The position numbers and the translations under genes were made by a program. Shown piece by piece: positions 34,316 through 42,382 of a DNA stretch of 64,000 bases (position 1 is its first letter; the number at the start of each line of letters is the position of its first letter). The stretch spans positions 1 through 64,000 of the forward strand of contig NZ_JAKFGB010000020.1 in the NCBI RefSeq assembly GCF_022267515.1, in the 5' to 3' direction. The notes below the pieces were generated by a model. The model worked only from the letters and a program-made list of their open reading frames with translations, had not been told where the DNA came from and did no database searches. The DNA comes from Rubinisphaera margarita. GTDB lineage: Bacteria; Planctomycetota; Planctomycetia; Planctomycetales; Planctomycetaceae.

Positions 34316-37300
34316 GTGAATTCCGAAGACGAATCCATCCAGCAGCGTCGAGACTCGGCTGATGAGTCCCGGGGAGAGGAAACACTCCCTGAGGGGGATT
34401 TCCCCGTCTCGTCCGATTCCACCGACGATCCCGGCGATCAGACGGTCATGCTGCCCGATGATCCCACGGTCGATCCGCCCGAAGACGATCCGCAGAAGAC
34501 GCTGGTCGATGAGGACGCCTTCCCGGTGCAGCCGCGCGCCGATCAGCAGACCATTGTCGAAATGCCCGAAGGACAGTCGACCGACGAACCGGGTGATGGC
34601 GCAGACACGTTTATTTCCGACGGGGATCTGATCGATTCCGGAGCGGCGACGGTTGTTTCCGATGAGTACGGCGAGCCCGGTCCCGATCAGACGATCGTCG
34701 ACGACAGCGGCATGCGCGACTCCGACATGAAAACCATGGTCGAGGACGACTCGCATGTCGGCGAGAATCAGGATCTGAGCAAGACCTGGGGCCTGCAGAT
34801 CAACTCGATCACCGACCCGGGCATGACCATTCGAGCAGCCGAGGTGACGCCCGAGGTCAATATCCCGGAGCATTACTCGATCCCGCGCCGACATCTGGCC
34901 GAGGCTGGCCCGCGCGTCGAGTCCCGTCCCGAATACGAACTTCTCAAGATCCTTGGCGAAGGGGGCATGGGAGTCGTCTGGGAAGCGCGACAGGAATCGA
35001 TCCAGCGCAGCGTCGCCATCAAGATGATCAAGGGGAACATCGCCCAGAAGCCGCGGCAGGTCGAGAAGTTCATCGCCGAAGCGGTCGTGACTGGCGACCT
35101 CGATCATCCGAACATCGTCCCGATCCACGAACTCGGACAAGACGACGACGGCAACTTCTTCTACGCGATGAAGCAGGTGCAGGGGACTCCCTGGAACAAA
35201 GTCATCCGTCAGAAGTCGCTGCACGATAATCTCGACTATCTGCTGCGAACCTGCGACGCACTGGCATTCGCCCATGCACGCGGCATCATGCACCGCGACC
35301 TGAAACCCGAGAATATCATGCTCGGGGAATACGGCGAAGTGCTCGTAATGGACTGGGGCCTGGCGCTCCCAACCGACGAATACACCAAGAAAGATCTGAT
35401 CTGCAGCTTTCACGGCATGGGTGGCACGCCCGCCTACATGGCTCCGGAAATGGCGACCGGGCCGCTGCATCGGGTCACCTACGCCAGTGATATCTATCTG
35501 CTCGGTGCGATTCTCTACGAGATCATCACCGGACATCCGCCGCACCGGGGACGAACCTCGCAGCAGTGTCTGGCGGCTGCCATGCGGAACATCATCCAGC
35601 CTTCCAAAGAGCAGGGAGAGCTGGCTGAAATCGCGATGAAGGCGATGGCGACCGATCCGGCCGAACGGTATCAGACCGTGAAGTCGTTTCAGTCCGCGAT
35701 TCGCAACTATCTGGCTCACGAAGAGAGTCTGCAACTGTCCGCTCGTGCCGGTGATGAGCTTTCCCGAGCCGAGTCGACGCGGGACTATGCGAATTACGCC
35801 CGCAGCCTGTTCGGCTTCGAAGAAGCGATCGTTCTCTGGGGGGACAATGAAGATGCCCAGGCCGGACTGCGCAAAGCGCAGCTCGCTTATGCGGAGGTCG
35901 CTCTCGACAAGCAGGACTTCGACCTGGCCGAGTCGCTGGTCAAAGTCGATGATGAAGCCTTCACGGAACTTGTTCAGCGGATTCGGAACGCCAAACTCGA
36001 CCGACAGGCCCGCAAACGGATGCTCCTGCTGGCCAAGGGAGCAATCGCGGCTCTCAGTCTGGCGATCATCTTTATTGTGGGGACTTCGTATTATCTCATC
36101 AGCAAGGAAGTCGAGCGGGCATTGCTGGCTGAGAAGGAATCGAATCACCAGAAGAACATCGCCCTCGGCGAGAAGAAGGAAGCCGAACGGCAGCGAGTCA
36201 TCGCTCAAGAGGAGCGAGACAATGCTGAAAATAGTCGGATGCTCGCCGTGGCCGCTCGTGCGGAAGCAGAAGACCGGGAACAGGAAGCTCGCGAGCAGCG
36301 ACAGATTGCTGTCGAGCAACGGACGGCTGCCGAGAAGGCCAAGCAGGCCGAGCAGTACGAATCTTATATCGCCCGCATTGGACTGGCGGCCGCCAAGGTC
36401 GAGGAAAACGCCTTCGCCGATGCGCTGGCTCTGCTGCTGGAGTGTCCCCCCGAGTTGAGAAACTGGGAGTGGGGGCGACTGATGTATCTGTGCAGTCAGA
36501 GTGCGGCGACCTATCGCTCCGATGCGCCGGTCGACAGTCTGGCGCTTTCCCCCGATAACACAAAGTTTGCCGCCGCCAGCTGGGACGGACGGGTTCGCGT
36601 CTGGGATATGAACTCCGAGAAAGTCATCCAGACATTGCCCCATGAGGGAATCTACGTCCATTCCGTCGACTGGTCGCCGAAGGCGAATGTCATCGTGACC
36701 GGCAGCGCGGATCGAAATGGGAACGTGAAAGTCTGGAATACCGACTCGGGCGAACTGCTGCATCAGGTGGGAGGCCACGATGACGCCGTGGTCGGAGTCC
36801 GCTTCAGCGACAATGGTCAATGGTTGATGACCTGTTCCTATGACAACACCGCGACGCTGTGGAAAGTTACGTCCGACTTCAGCCTGGAACGGGCCTGTAC
36901 GCTCAAAGGACATACCTGGTGGGTCTGGGACGCCGCCTTTATTCCGAATTTCGACCCGGCCTCGGCGGAACGAAACCGAATCGTCACGGTCAGTCAGGAT
37001 GGAAAGGCGATCGTCTGGAAGATTTCCGCCGATGCGACAGCGGCGGCTCCAATTGTGGAGTACGTCGAACACGACGGTCCGGTTTACAGCGTTGATTTTC
37101 ATCCTGCCGGTGAGCGGGTCGTGACAGCCGGGTACGACCGCAGCATTCAAGTGTGGAATCCAGCGAAAGTCCGTCCTTTTGATTTCGATGCGGCTGTTCA
37201 GGGGGACAAGGTTCCTTCCCAGGAGTATCTGAAGTTTGAAGAGCACACTGGACCGGTCCGCTGCGTCCGCTTTGCCGGAGAAGGCAAACTGATCGTCAGC

Positions 37301-39361
37301 GGAGCCCAGGACAACGCAGTTAAAGTCTGGGATCTGGAAGCGGGCCGAGCAATCAAGACATTCCGGGGACACGACAGCGCCGTCCGTGATTGTCTCATGA
37401 CGAGCGACGGCCGCAGTCTGCTCTCCTGTTCGGAAGACCAGAAGACGATCCGCTGGTCCGTCGATGCATACGCGGAGATCCAGACCCTCAACGGCCAGAA
37501 GCTCGATGGACACCGGGATGCAATTCTGTCGGCTCAGTTCACACCCGACGGGTCGCGGGTGTTGACCACGAGTCGAGATCGTTCGGCATGGTTGTGGGAC
37601 ATCAAATCCGGCACGCCGGAGATGATTTTCCAGGAAGGGCACCGCTACCTGAGTTCGTCGGCTCTGTTCCTGAAAGAAGAGCGCTTCCTCGCCACGGCGG
37701 CTGCTGACAACTCCGTCCGTTTGTGGAACGCGGAGACCGGAACGGAAATCGTCCGGCTGCCTCAGACCGGACGATCCGGACTGGTGGCAATTTCGTCCGA
37801 TGAACGACGCATGGCGACCGGCAGCGAAGAAGACAGCATTCTTGTTTGGGACATCTCAGGGCTCGAGCAGGAGAAGAAGCCGGTCCTGCTGTGCGAGCTG
37901 CGGGGGCACAATCATCCCGTCACAGCTCTGGCGTTCGTTCCCGGCACTCAACAGCTGGCTTCCGGCGATGCCCATGGCCGCTGCATCCTCTGGGACACCG
38001 AGACCGAGAAGCCACTCTGGTCGGTCCGACACAACACGCTCAAAATCTCCGAACTGCGTTGCAGCGGAAATCCGCCCGTTCTGTTCTCGGCCAGTCACGA
38101 CAACACGATTGGAGTGATTGACGTCTCGAACGGCAAAGAGCTTCTTGATCGCGTGATGAAGCATGAGCACGCCGTGATCTCTGTCGATCTCGCTTTGGAA
38201 GCGAGTCGCCTGGTGTCAGTCACGTCGCCGCCGCAGGAAGAGGAAGGAAGTGTATCGAACTCCAAGTTGTACCTCTGGGATATTGAGGCCGGTAAGCTGC
38301 TGAAAACGATCCCGCTGGCGGGCTTCGCCGTGAACGATATTCTTACGACCGCTGATGGGCAGATCTGCTATGCGACATGCAGCGACAATACGGTCAAACG
38401 GATTGACGTGGAGACCGGTAGCGTCGAACTCCTGATCGATGGCCATCGCCACGGCGGCCTGCTGTGGTCATCCCTGTTGAGCCGCGATGGCCGACGGTTG
38501 TTGACCGTCGGCGGAATTGATGCCCGACTGTGGGATGTAAACTCCCGCCGGGAGCGGATGTCGTTCGGACCACACGGAGCTGTCGCAGCTGCGGCGGTTC
38601 ATCCCGATGGCCGAACGGTTGTGACGGGAAGCTGGGATCAGTCACTCAAGTTCTGGGATGTCTCGACGGGCCAGTCGAAGCGAAAGATTCCGGAAGCTCA
38701 CAATGGTTACATCAACAGCGTCGACTTTTCCCACAATGGCAAGTTCCTCGTCACCGGGGGAGATGATGGCATGGCAATCATCTGGAACTACGCGGAAGCC
38801 CGGGAAGTTCGCAAACTCAAGGGGCATCGTTCCGGAGTGAATCTGGCGATCTACTCGCCAGATGACAAGGTGATTCTGACCGCTTCGCGGGATCGAACGC
38901 TGCGGTTGTGGAATGCTCACAACGGCGAACTGATTCATGAATTCGCCGATGGCCACGAGTGGGCCGTCCTCTCCGCCGGTTTTTCGCCGGACGGAACCCG
39001 CATCGTTTCCGGGAGTGAAGACAACAAGGCCGTGCTCTGGGATGCGATGACCGGCGAGCAGATTGCTCAGATCAAGGGGCACACGGCGGCCGTTACGTCC
39101 GTCGCGTTCTCCAACGACGGCCAGCGAATCCTGACCGCGAGCCGCGACAACACGGCGAAACTCTGGGACGCCACGCCTGGCTACGAAGGGCAGGAGATCC
39201 TGACGCTGAAGAACCACCAGCAGGAAGTCACCGCGGTGGACTTCTCCCCCTCGTCACTGGAGGTCCTGACCGGCAGCCGGGATGGAACAGCGATTATCTG
39301 GCCCGCCGTCAACTGGCGTGAAGAACAACCCCGCGTCGTCGAAGCCGACGCCACTCCGTAA
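34316..39361 (+). CDS. Membrane Ser/Thr kinase with 21 WD40-type blades
   Basis: 1,681 residues from a GTG at 34316; the Shine-Dalgarno is poor. An acidic Asp/Pro/Thr-rich N-terminus (1-200) precedes a kinase domain (about 206-470): 'LGEGGMGVVWEA', 'VAIKMIKG', 'HRDLKPEN', then 'VMDWGLA' with DWG in place of DFG, and 'GGTPAYMAPEMA'. One transmembrane helix (about 569-590, 'AIAALSLAIIFIVGTSYYLI') is followed by a Lys/Glu/Gln-rich coiled coil (about 595-690). From about 740 to the end I count 21 blade-like units ending in [VL]WD or variants, which equals three seven-bladed propellers. The propellers would be extracytoplasmic if the kinase is cytoplasmic. DWG is common in planctomycete WD40 kinases, so activity is still plausible. 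It follows the LEPR-XLL gene on the same strand. Confidence 0.92.
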   Translation: MNSEDESIQQRRDSADESRGEETLPEGDFPVSSDSTDDPGDQTVMLPDDPTVDPPEDDPQKTLVDEDAFPVQPRADQQTIVEMPEGQSTDEPGDGADTFISDGDLIDSGAATVVSDEYGEPGPDQTIVDDSGMRDSDMKTMVEDDSHVGENQDLSKTWGLQINSITDPGMTIRAAEVTPEVNIPEHYSIPRRHLAEAGPRVESRPEYELLKILGEGGMGVVWEARQESIQRSVAIKMIKGNIAQKPRQVEKFIAEAVVTGDLDHPNIVPIHELGQDDDGNFFYAMKQVQGTPWNKVIRQKSLHDNLDYLLRTCDALAFAHARGIMHRDLKPENIMLGEYGEVLVMDWGLALPTDEYTKKDLICSFHGMGGTPAYMAPEMATGPLHRVTYASDIYLLGAILYEIITGHPPHRGRTSQQCLAAAMRNIIQPSKEQGELAEIAMKAMATDPAERYQTVKSFQSAIRNYLAHEESLQLSARAGDELSRAESTRDYANYARSLFGFEEAIVLWGDNEDAQAGLRKAQLAYAEVALDKQDFDLAESLVKVDDEAFTELVQRIRNAKLDRQARKRMLLLAKGAIAALSLAIIFIVGTSYYLISKEVERALLAEKESNHQKNIALGEKKEAERQRVIAQEERDNAENSRMLAVAARAEAEDREQEAREQRQIAVEQRTAAEKAKQAEQYESYIARIGLAAAKVEENAFADALALLLECPPELRNWEWGRLMYLCSQSAATYRSDAPVDSLALSPDNTKFAAASWDGRVRVWDMNSEKVIQTLPHEGIYVHSVDWSPKANVIVTGSADRNGNVKVWNTDSGELLHQVGGHDDAVVGVRFSDNGQWLMTCSYDNTATLWKVTSDFSLERACTLKGHTWWVWDAAFIPNFDPASAERNRIVTVSQDGKAIVWKISADATAAAPIVEYVEHDGPVYSVDFHPAGERVVTAGYDRSIQVWNPAKVRPFDFDAAVQGDKVPSQEYLKFEEHTGPVRCVRFAGEGKLIVSGAQDNAVKVWDLEAGRAIKTFRGHDSAVRDCLMTSDGRSLLSCSEDQKTIRWSVDAYAEIQTLNGQKLDGHRDAILSAQFTPDGSRVLTTSRDRSAWLWDIKSGTPEMIFQEGHRYLSSSALFLKEERFLATAAADNSVRLWNAETGTEIVRLPQTGRSGLVAISSDERRMATGSEEDSILVWDISGLEQEKKPVLLCELRGHNHPVTALAFVPGTQQLASGDAHGRCILWDTETEKPLWSVRHNTLKISELRCSGNPPVLFSASHDNTIGVIDVSNGKELLDRVMKHEHAVISVDLALEASRLVSVTSPPQEEEGSVSNSKLYLWDIEAGKLLKTIPLAGFAVNDILTTADGQICYATCSDNTVKRIDVETGSVELLIDGHRHGGLLWSSLLSRDGRRLLTVGGIDARLWDVNSRRERMSFGPHGAVAAAAVHPDGRTVVTGSWDQSLKFWDVSTGQSKRKIPEAHNGYINSVDFSHNGKFLVTGGDDGMAIIWNYAEAREVRKLKGHRSGVNLAIYSPDDKVILTASRDRTLRLWNAHNGELIHEFADGHEWAVLSAGFSPDGTRIVSGSEDNKAVLWDAMTGEQIAQIKGHTAAVTSVAFSNDGQRILTASRDNTAKLWDATPGYEGQEILTLKNHQQEVTAVDFSPSSLEVLTGSRDGTAIIWPAVNWREEQPRVVEADATP

Positions 39362-39437
39362 CCCCGCGGTTCGGGGGAGCAGGGGTATGCTGAGAGACGG
39401 CTCTACTTGTTCACGCCAGCAAGACGCCGACCCCGCA

Positions 39438-39516
39438 AATCCCAACCCGAAGCGTGAGCGAGGGCCGGCTGGACAAGCGACGTCGAGTTCCCTCGCTGAC
39501 GCTTCGGGTTAGGAAT
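39438..39516. repeat. Intergenic inverted repeat (REP-like)
   Basis: Arms of 21 bases at 39444-39464 and 39490-39510 pair with a single mismatch. The core is CCCGAAGCGT(G/C)AGCGAGGG, and looser pairing extends outward through AATCCC/AGGAAT-type bases. It lies between the convergent WD40-kinase and phosphohexomutase genes. I associate this CCCGAAGCGT...GCGAGGG core with dispersed intergenic repeats in planctomycete genomes, from memory. It could also terminate transcription from either side, though there is no T-run. Confidence 0.7.
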
Positions 39517-39592
39517 GGGTTTCCATGTTCCACGGAGACTCGTGAAGCCGTGACCATTCGCATCCGCAGGATGCCACCGGTGAGACTGGGGC

Positions 39593-40939
39593 TTAGCCCA
39601 GTTGCCGGGTGATGACGTCGCGGGCTTCTTCGCAGAGGGCGGTGGCGTCATCGGAGGTCGGAGCTTCGGAGATCACGCGGACGATCGGTTCGGTGTTGCT
39701 GGCCCGGACCTGCACCCAGCGGTCGTCCCAGTCGAGGCGAAGTCCGTCGCCATCGGTTGGGACGGCGGTGCTGTAGTGGCGACTCAATGCCTGACAGGCG
39801 GTCGCCACCGCTTCACGCGGGCAGGAGAGCTTCGACTTCACGATCGCATACTTCGGAATCGAGTCGACCCAGGTGGAGAGTGACTGATTGCGAGCCGTCA
39901 GTCCGGCGAGAACATACGCCATCGAAACGAAACTGTCCCGGACGAAGCCCACACGAGGTTCGATCACGCCGCCGTTGCCTTCACCGCCGATGAGAGCATC
40001 GACCTCGAGCATCTTCGCGGTGACGTTCGCCTCGCCAACGTGGGATCGGTAGAACGGGCAGCCATGACGTTCGGCCAGGTCGGCGGTTACACGGCTCGTC
40101 GAACCATTGACGACAACCGGCCCTTTTTGTGTGCTGAGCACATGATCGACGGCCAGCGCCAGCGTCAGTTCTTCGCCGATGTATTCCCCGTGCTCGTTGA
40201 CGATCGCCAGACGGTCGGCGTCGGGGTCCTGAGCGAATCCGACATCGGCTCCGACTTCGCGAACTTTGGCACAGAGGCTGGTCAAATTCTCCGCGAGTGG
40301 TTCGGGCACATGTTCAAACTGACCATCGGCGACGCCGCCCATCACAATGACTTCACAGCCAAGTTGCTCCAGCAAAGCTGGTGTGGCGACAGCGCCCGAT
40401 CCATGATTGCAGTCGAGAACGACTTTGAACCGTTTCTGTTTAATCGCGGCCGCATCAACGAGTTTGAGCACGCGGTCAATGTGAGGACCCGCGGCATCAG
40501 AGAGATTCTCGACGGAGCCAATCTGATCGTGCGGAACGTATGCAAACTTCCGGGAATCGAGCAGCGAGAGCAGTTCGCTTCCTTCGGCCTGGTTGTAGAC
40601 CGAACCTCGTTCGTTGAAAGGCTTCAGTCCGTTCCAAGGGACCGGGTTGTGGCTGGCGGTGATCTGGAGTCCGCCCTGAGCTTTGTAGTGGGTGACGAGC
40701 ACGCCGCACGTTGGTGTCGTCGCGATGTCGGCGTCAATCACTTTGCAGCCGGTCGCCATCAGTCCGGAAAGCACGGCATGCTTGACCATCGTGCCACTCG
40801 CTCGGCCGTCGCGGGACAGCACGACCGTGCCTCCCTGAGCCCGGGTTCCGACTGCGGCCGCGAACTGACAGAGAAAATCGGGGTCGAGTCCATCACCCGC
40901 GATCGCGCGGAGTCCGGAGATGCTGAGGATGCGTTGCAT
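39593..40939 (-). CDS. Phosphohexomutase, GlmM/phosphomannomutase family
   Basis: 448 residues. Interconverts hexose 1- and 6-phosphates, most likely glucosamine phosphate for peptidoglycan and LPS precursors or mannose/glucose phosphate for glycans. All four family motifs are present: the phosphoserine loop 'TASHNPVPWNGLK', the Mg loop 'DPDADRLAI', the sugar-binding 'GGEGNGGVI' and the phosphate-binding 'RASNTEPIVRV'. The GEGNGG loop in place of bacterial GlmM's GEQSGH or PMM's GEMSGH resembles archaeal-type enzymes and leaves the exact sugar open, so I give no gene symbol. Convergent with the WD40 kinase gene across the inverted repeat. Confidence 0.9.
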   Translation of the reverse strand: MQRILSISGLRAIAGDGLDPDFLCQFAAAVGTRAQGGTVVLSRDGRASGTMVKHAVLSGLMATGCKVIDADIATTPTCGVLVTHYKAQGGLQITASHNPVPWNGLKPFNERGSVYNQAEGSELLSLLDSRKFAYVPHDQIGSVENLSDAAGPHIDRVLKLVDAAAIKQKRFKVVLDCNHGSGAVATPALLEQLGCEVIVMGGVADGQFEHVPEPLAENLTSLCAKVREVGADVGFAQDPDADRLAIVNEHGEYIGEELTLALAVDHVLSTQKGPVVVNGSTSRVTADLAERHGCPFYRSHVGEANVTAKMLEVDALIGGEGNGGVIEPRVGFVRDSFVSMAYVLAGLTARNQSLSTWVDSIPKYAIVKSKLSCPREAVATACQALSRHYSTAVPTDGDGLRLDWDDRWVQVRASNTEPIVRVISEAPTSDDATALCEEARDVITRQLG

Positions 40940-41003
40940 GAAGTTGATTCCTTCCTGGAAACTTCAACGTCCGCGTTCGGCTCCTGCCGGGACAGGCAAC
41001 TCT

Positions 41004-41495
41004 CTACCGGACGAAGGCAAAGTAGTAGAAGATGAGTCCAGTGATGGACGTCATTGTCAGATCAATGGCACTGGCCCAGCCCAGAAACGCGTGCTTGCGG
41101 CTGTGACGGCCTGGCGTGACTGGGCGGGGGAACTTTCGCAGGGCTTCGAACATCGTCCAACCCCAGAGAAACGGGGTCGAGATCGCGAAGACGAGGTGAA
41201 TATACAGGACCTGCGCGACCTCGGAAAGCTCTTCTGGCGTCATCCGGGGCTGGGAGGGGTCCTTATTCACGATGGCCTGCCAGCCGCCGTGCAGCTGCAT
41301 GTCAACTTCGAAGAGCAGAACGGCGACGAAGAGCAGCAGTGAGAGCAGGATCTGCAGTTTCTTGTGCAGGTGATATTGCCGCCGGAACTTCACCGCCCAG
41401 ATGCTGTAGCAGAGAATCGGGACGACGAGGGCGAGGGCGCATACGACCACGTCCAGCATCAGCGACGCGTCAAAGCCGAGGAAGCCTCGATACAT
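41004..41495 (-). CDS. DUF420 membrane protein (CtaM/YozB-like)
   Basis: 163 residues from an ATG at 41493-41495 with AGAGGGA upstream; a frame continues to 41537 but would run into the rpmA terminator. Four or five hydrophobic helices ('SLMLDVVVCALALVVPILCY', 'LQILLSLLLFVAVLLF', 'VLYIHLVFAISTPFLWGWTMF', 'AIDLTMTSITGLIFYYFAF') with conserved-type 'LHKKLQ' and 'H..RKHAFLGW' fit DUF420. In Firmicutes the DUF420 protein CtaM helps mature haem-A cytochrome oxidase; whether this one does is unknown, and no oxidase genes are nearby. It lies downstream of rpmA but after a strong terminator, so it is probably transcribed separately or by read-through. Confidence 0.82.
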   Translation of the reverse strand: MYRGFLGFDASLMLDVVVCALALVVPILCYSIWAVKFRRQYHLHKKLQILLSLLLFVAVLLFEVDMQLHGGWQAIVNKDPSQPRMTPEELSEVAQVLYIHLVFAISTPFLWGWTMFEALRKFPRPVTPGRHSRKHAFLGWASAIDLTMTSITGLIFYYFAFVR

Positions 41496-41519
41496 GCACT
41501 TCCCTCTTGGAATGCCAAC

Positions 41520-41549
41520 AAAAAAAGCCGCATGCAACGATGCGGCTTT
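41520..41549 (-). terminator. Rho-independent terminator of rpmA
   Basis: A 10-bp stem AAAGCCGCAT/ATGCGGCTTT (41524-41533 with 41540-41549) and a six-base loop. On the minus strand it is followed by seven T residues (A-run 41520-41526 on the plus strand). It begins 17 bases after the rpmA stop codon. Confidence 0.9.
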
Positions 41550-41566
41550 GTGTCTCCGTCGATGGT

Positions 41567-41824
41567 CTAGCTGGCGGAAGCAGCCGGCTCGACATTGATG
41601 CGACGACCGTTACGGTCGAAGTACACAGTTCCCTCGGTCAGAGCGAACAGCGTGTAATCGCAGCCCATGCCGACATGTTTGCCAGGATGCCACTTGGTGC
41701 CGCACTGACGGATCAGAATGTTTCCGGCCAGTACCGACTCGCCGCCGAACTTCTTCACGCCACGACGCTGTGCGTTGGAATCGCGACCGTTACGACTGGA
41801 TCCTTGTCCCTTCTTATGTGCCAT
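41567..41824 (-). CDS. rpmA: Ribosomal protein bL27
   Basis: 85 residues, an almost textbook L27: 'MAHKKGQGSSRNGRDSNAQRRGVKKFGGE', 'VLAGNILIRQCGTKWHPGKHVGMGCDYTLFALTEGTVYF' (both quoted only to show landmarks such as GSSRNGRDS and RQCGTKWHPG). It is a large-subunit protein with its N-terminus near the peptidyl transferase centre. The start is directly MAHKKG, with no Firmicutes-type cleaved leader. rplU (L21), its frequent upstream partner, is absent from the 558 bases before it. A clear terminator follows. Confidence 0.97.
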   Translation of the reverse strand: MAHKKGQGSSRNGRDSNAQRRGVKKFGGESVLAGNILIRQCGTKWHPGKHVGMGCDYTLFALTEGTVYFDRNGRRINVEPAASAS

Positions 41825-42382
41825 TGCTCAAATCTCTGACGTTCTACGCGGTTATGGAAATATGGAGTTCTTCCGTGTTTATTCAGGGCTCCAAATAATA
41901 TCGGCCCTCCACGTAGCTTTCAAGACCGCAGACCGGTCCTTTCCGCCGAAATCCTCGGGTCTGAAAATCGGCCGATTTTCGCTCTGGACGGCAGAAGGGA
42001 GACCGCGTGCAATCATATTCGGGGAATTTGATGGGATTTGGTCCCAATGCTGATTCCGGCTCCTCCGGCGCTGGGATCGGGGTGTGGATGGTAACCTGTA
42101 GGACTTCTAACGGCTCTGCGTCGACGAGTTGCGGGAATCTTCGGCGGGGGTCAGCTTTTGATTAAGTTCCCTCACCCCCCAGAGCTATCCTTGAGGAAAA
42201 ATCGGAACACCGATGGTGAAAACGATCAATATTCGTTCCGACCGAGGAATGAGGTTTGCATCGTCCAAGCTGCCAGGATGATAATGGACGGTCTAGGTCA
42301 GCGAATCACGTTTTAAATGTCATGCTGCAGGAGGTTGCATTGGCTGGGATCAAATTTAGCAACTGTGAGGGGAGAGGGATAA
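41825..42382. other. Divergent intergenic region, 558 bases
   Basis: Separates rpmA and the YTV gene. No gene, tRNA or L21 is visible. It contains the candidate promoter listed at 42256 and the strong GAGGGGAGAGGG ribosome binding site of the YTV gene. The GC-poorer stretch 41860-41910 probably holds the rpmA promoter, but I cannot place its elements. Confidence 0.5.
42256..42285 (+). promoter_or_regulatory. Candidate promoter for the YTV gene
   Basis: TTGCAT at 42256-42261 is followed after 18 bases by GATAAT at 42280-42285. The -10 matches sigma-70 at five of six positions and the -35 at three. It lies about 98 bases before the start codon. Confidence 0.35.

Noticed and set aside
34271..37642. 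A 1,123-codon open frame on the minus strand opposite the WD40 kinase gene
   Set aside because: It mirrors the codon bias of the plus-strand gene, shows no family motif, and the opposite strand has unmistakable kinase and WD40 signatures.
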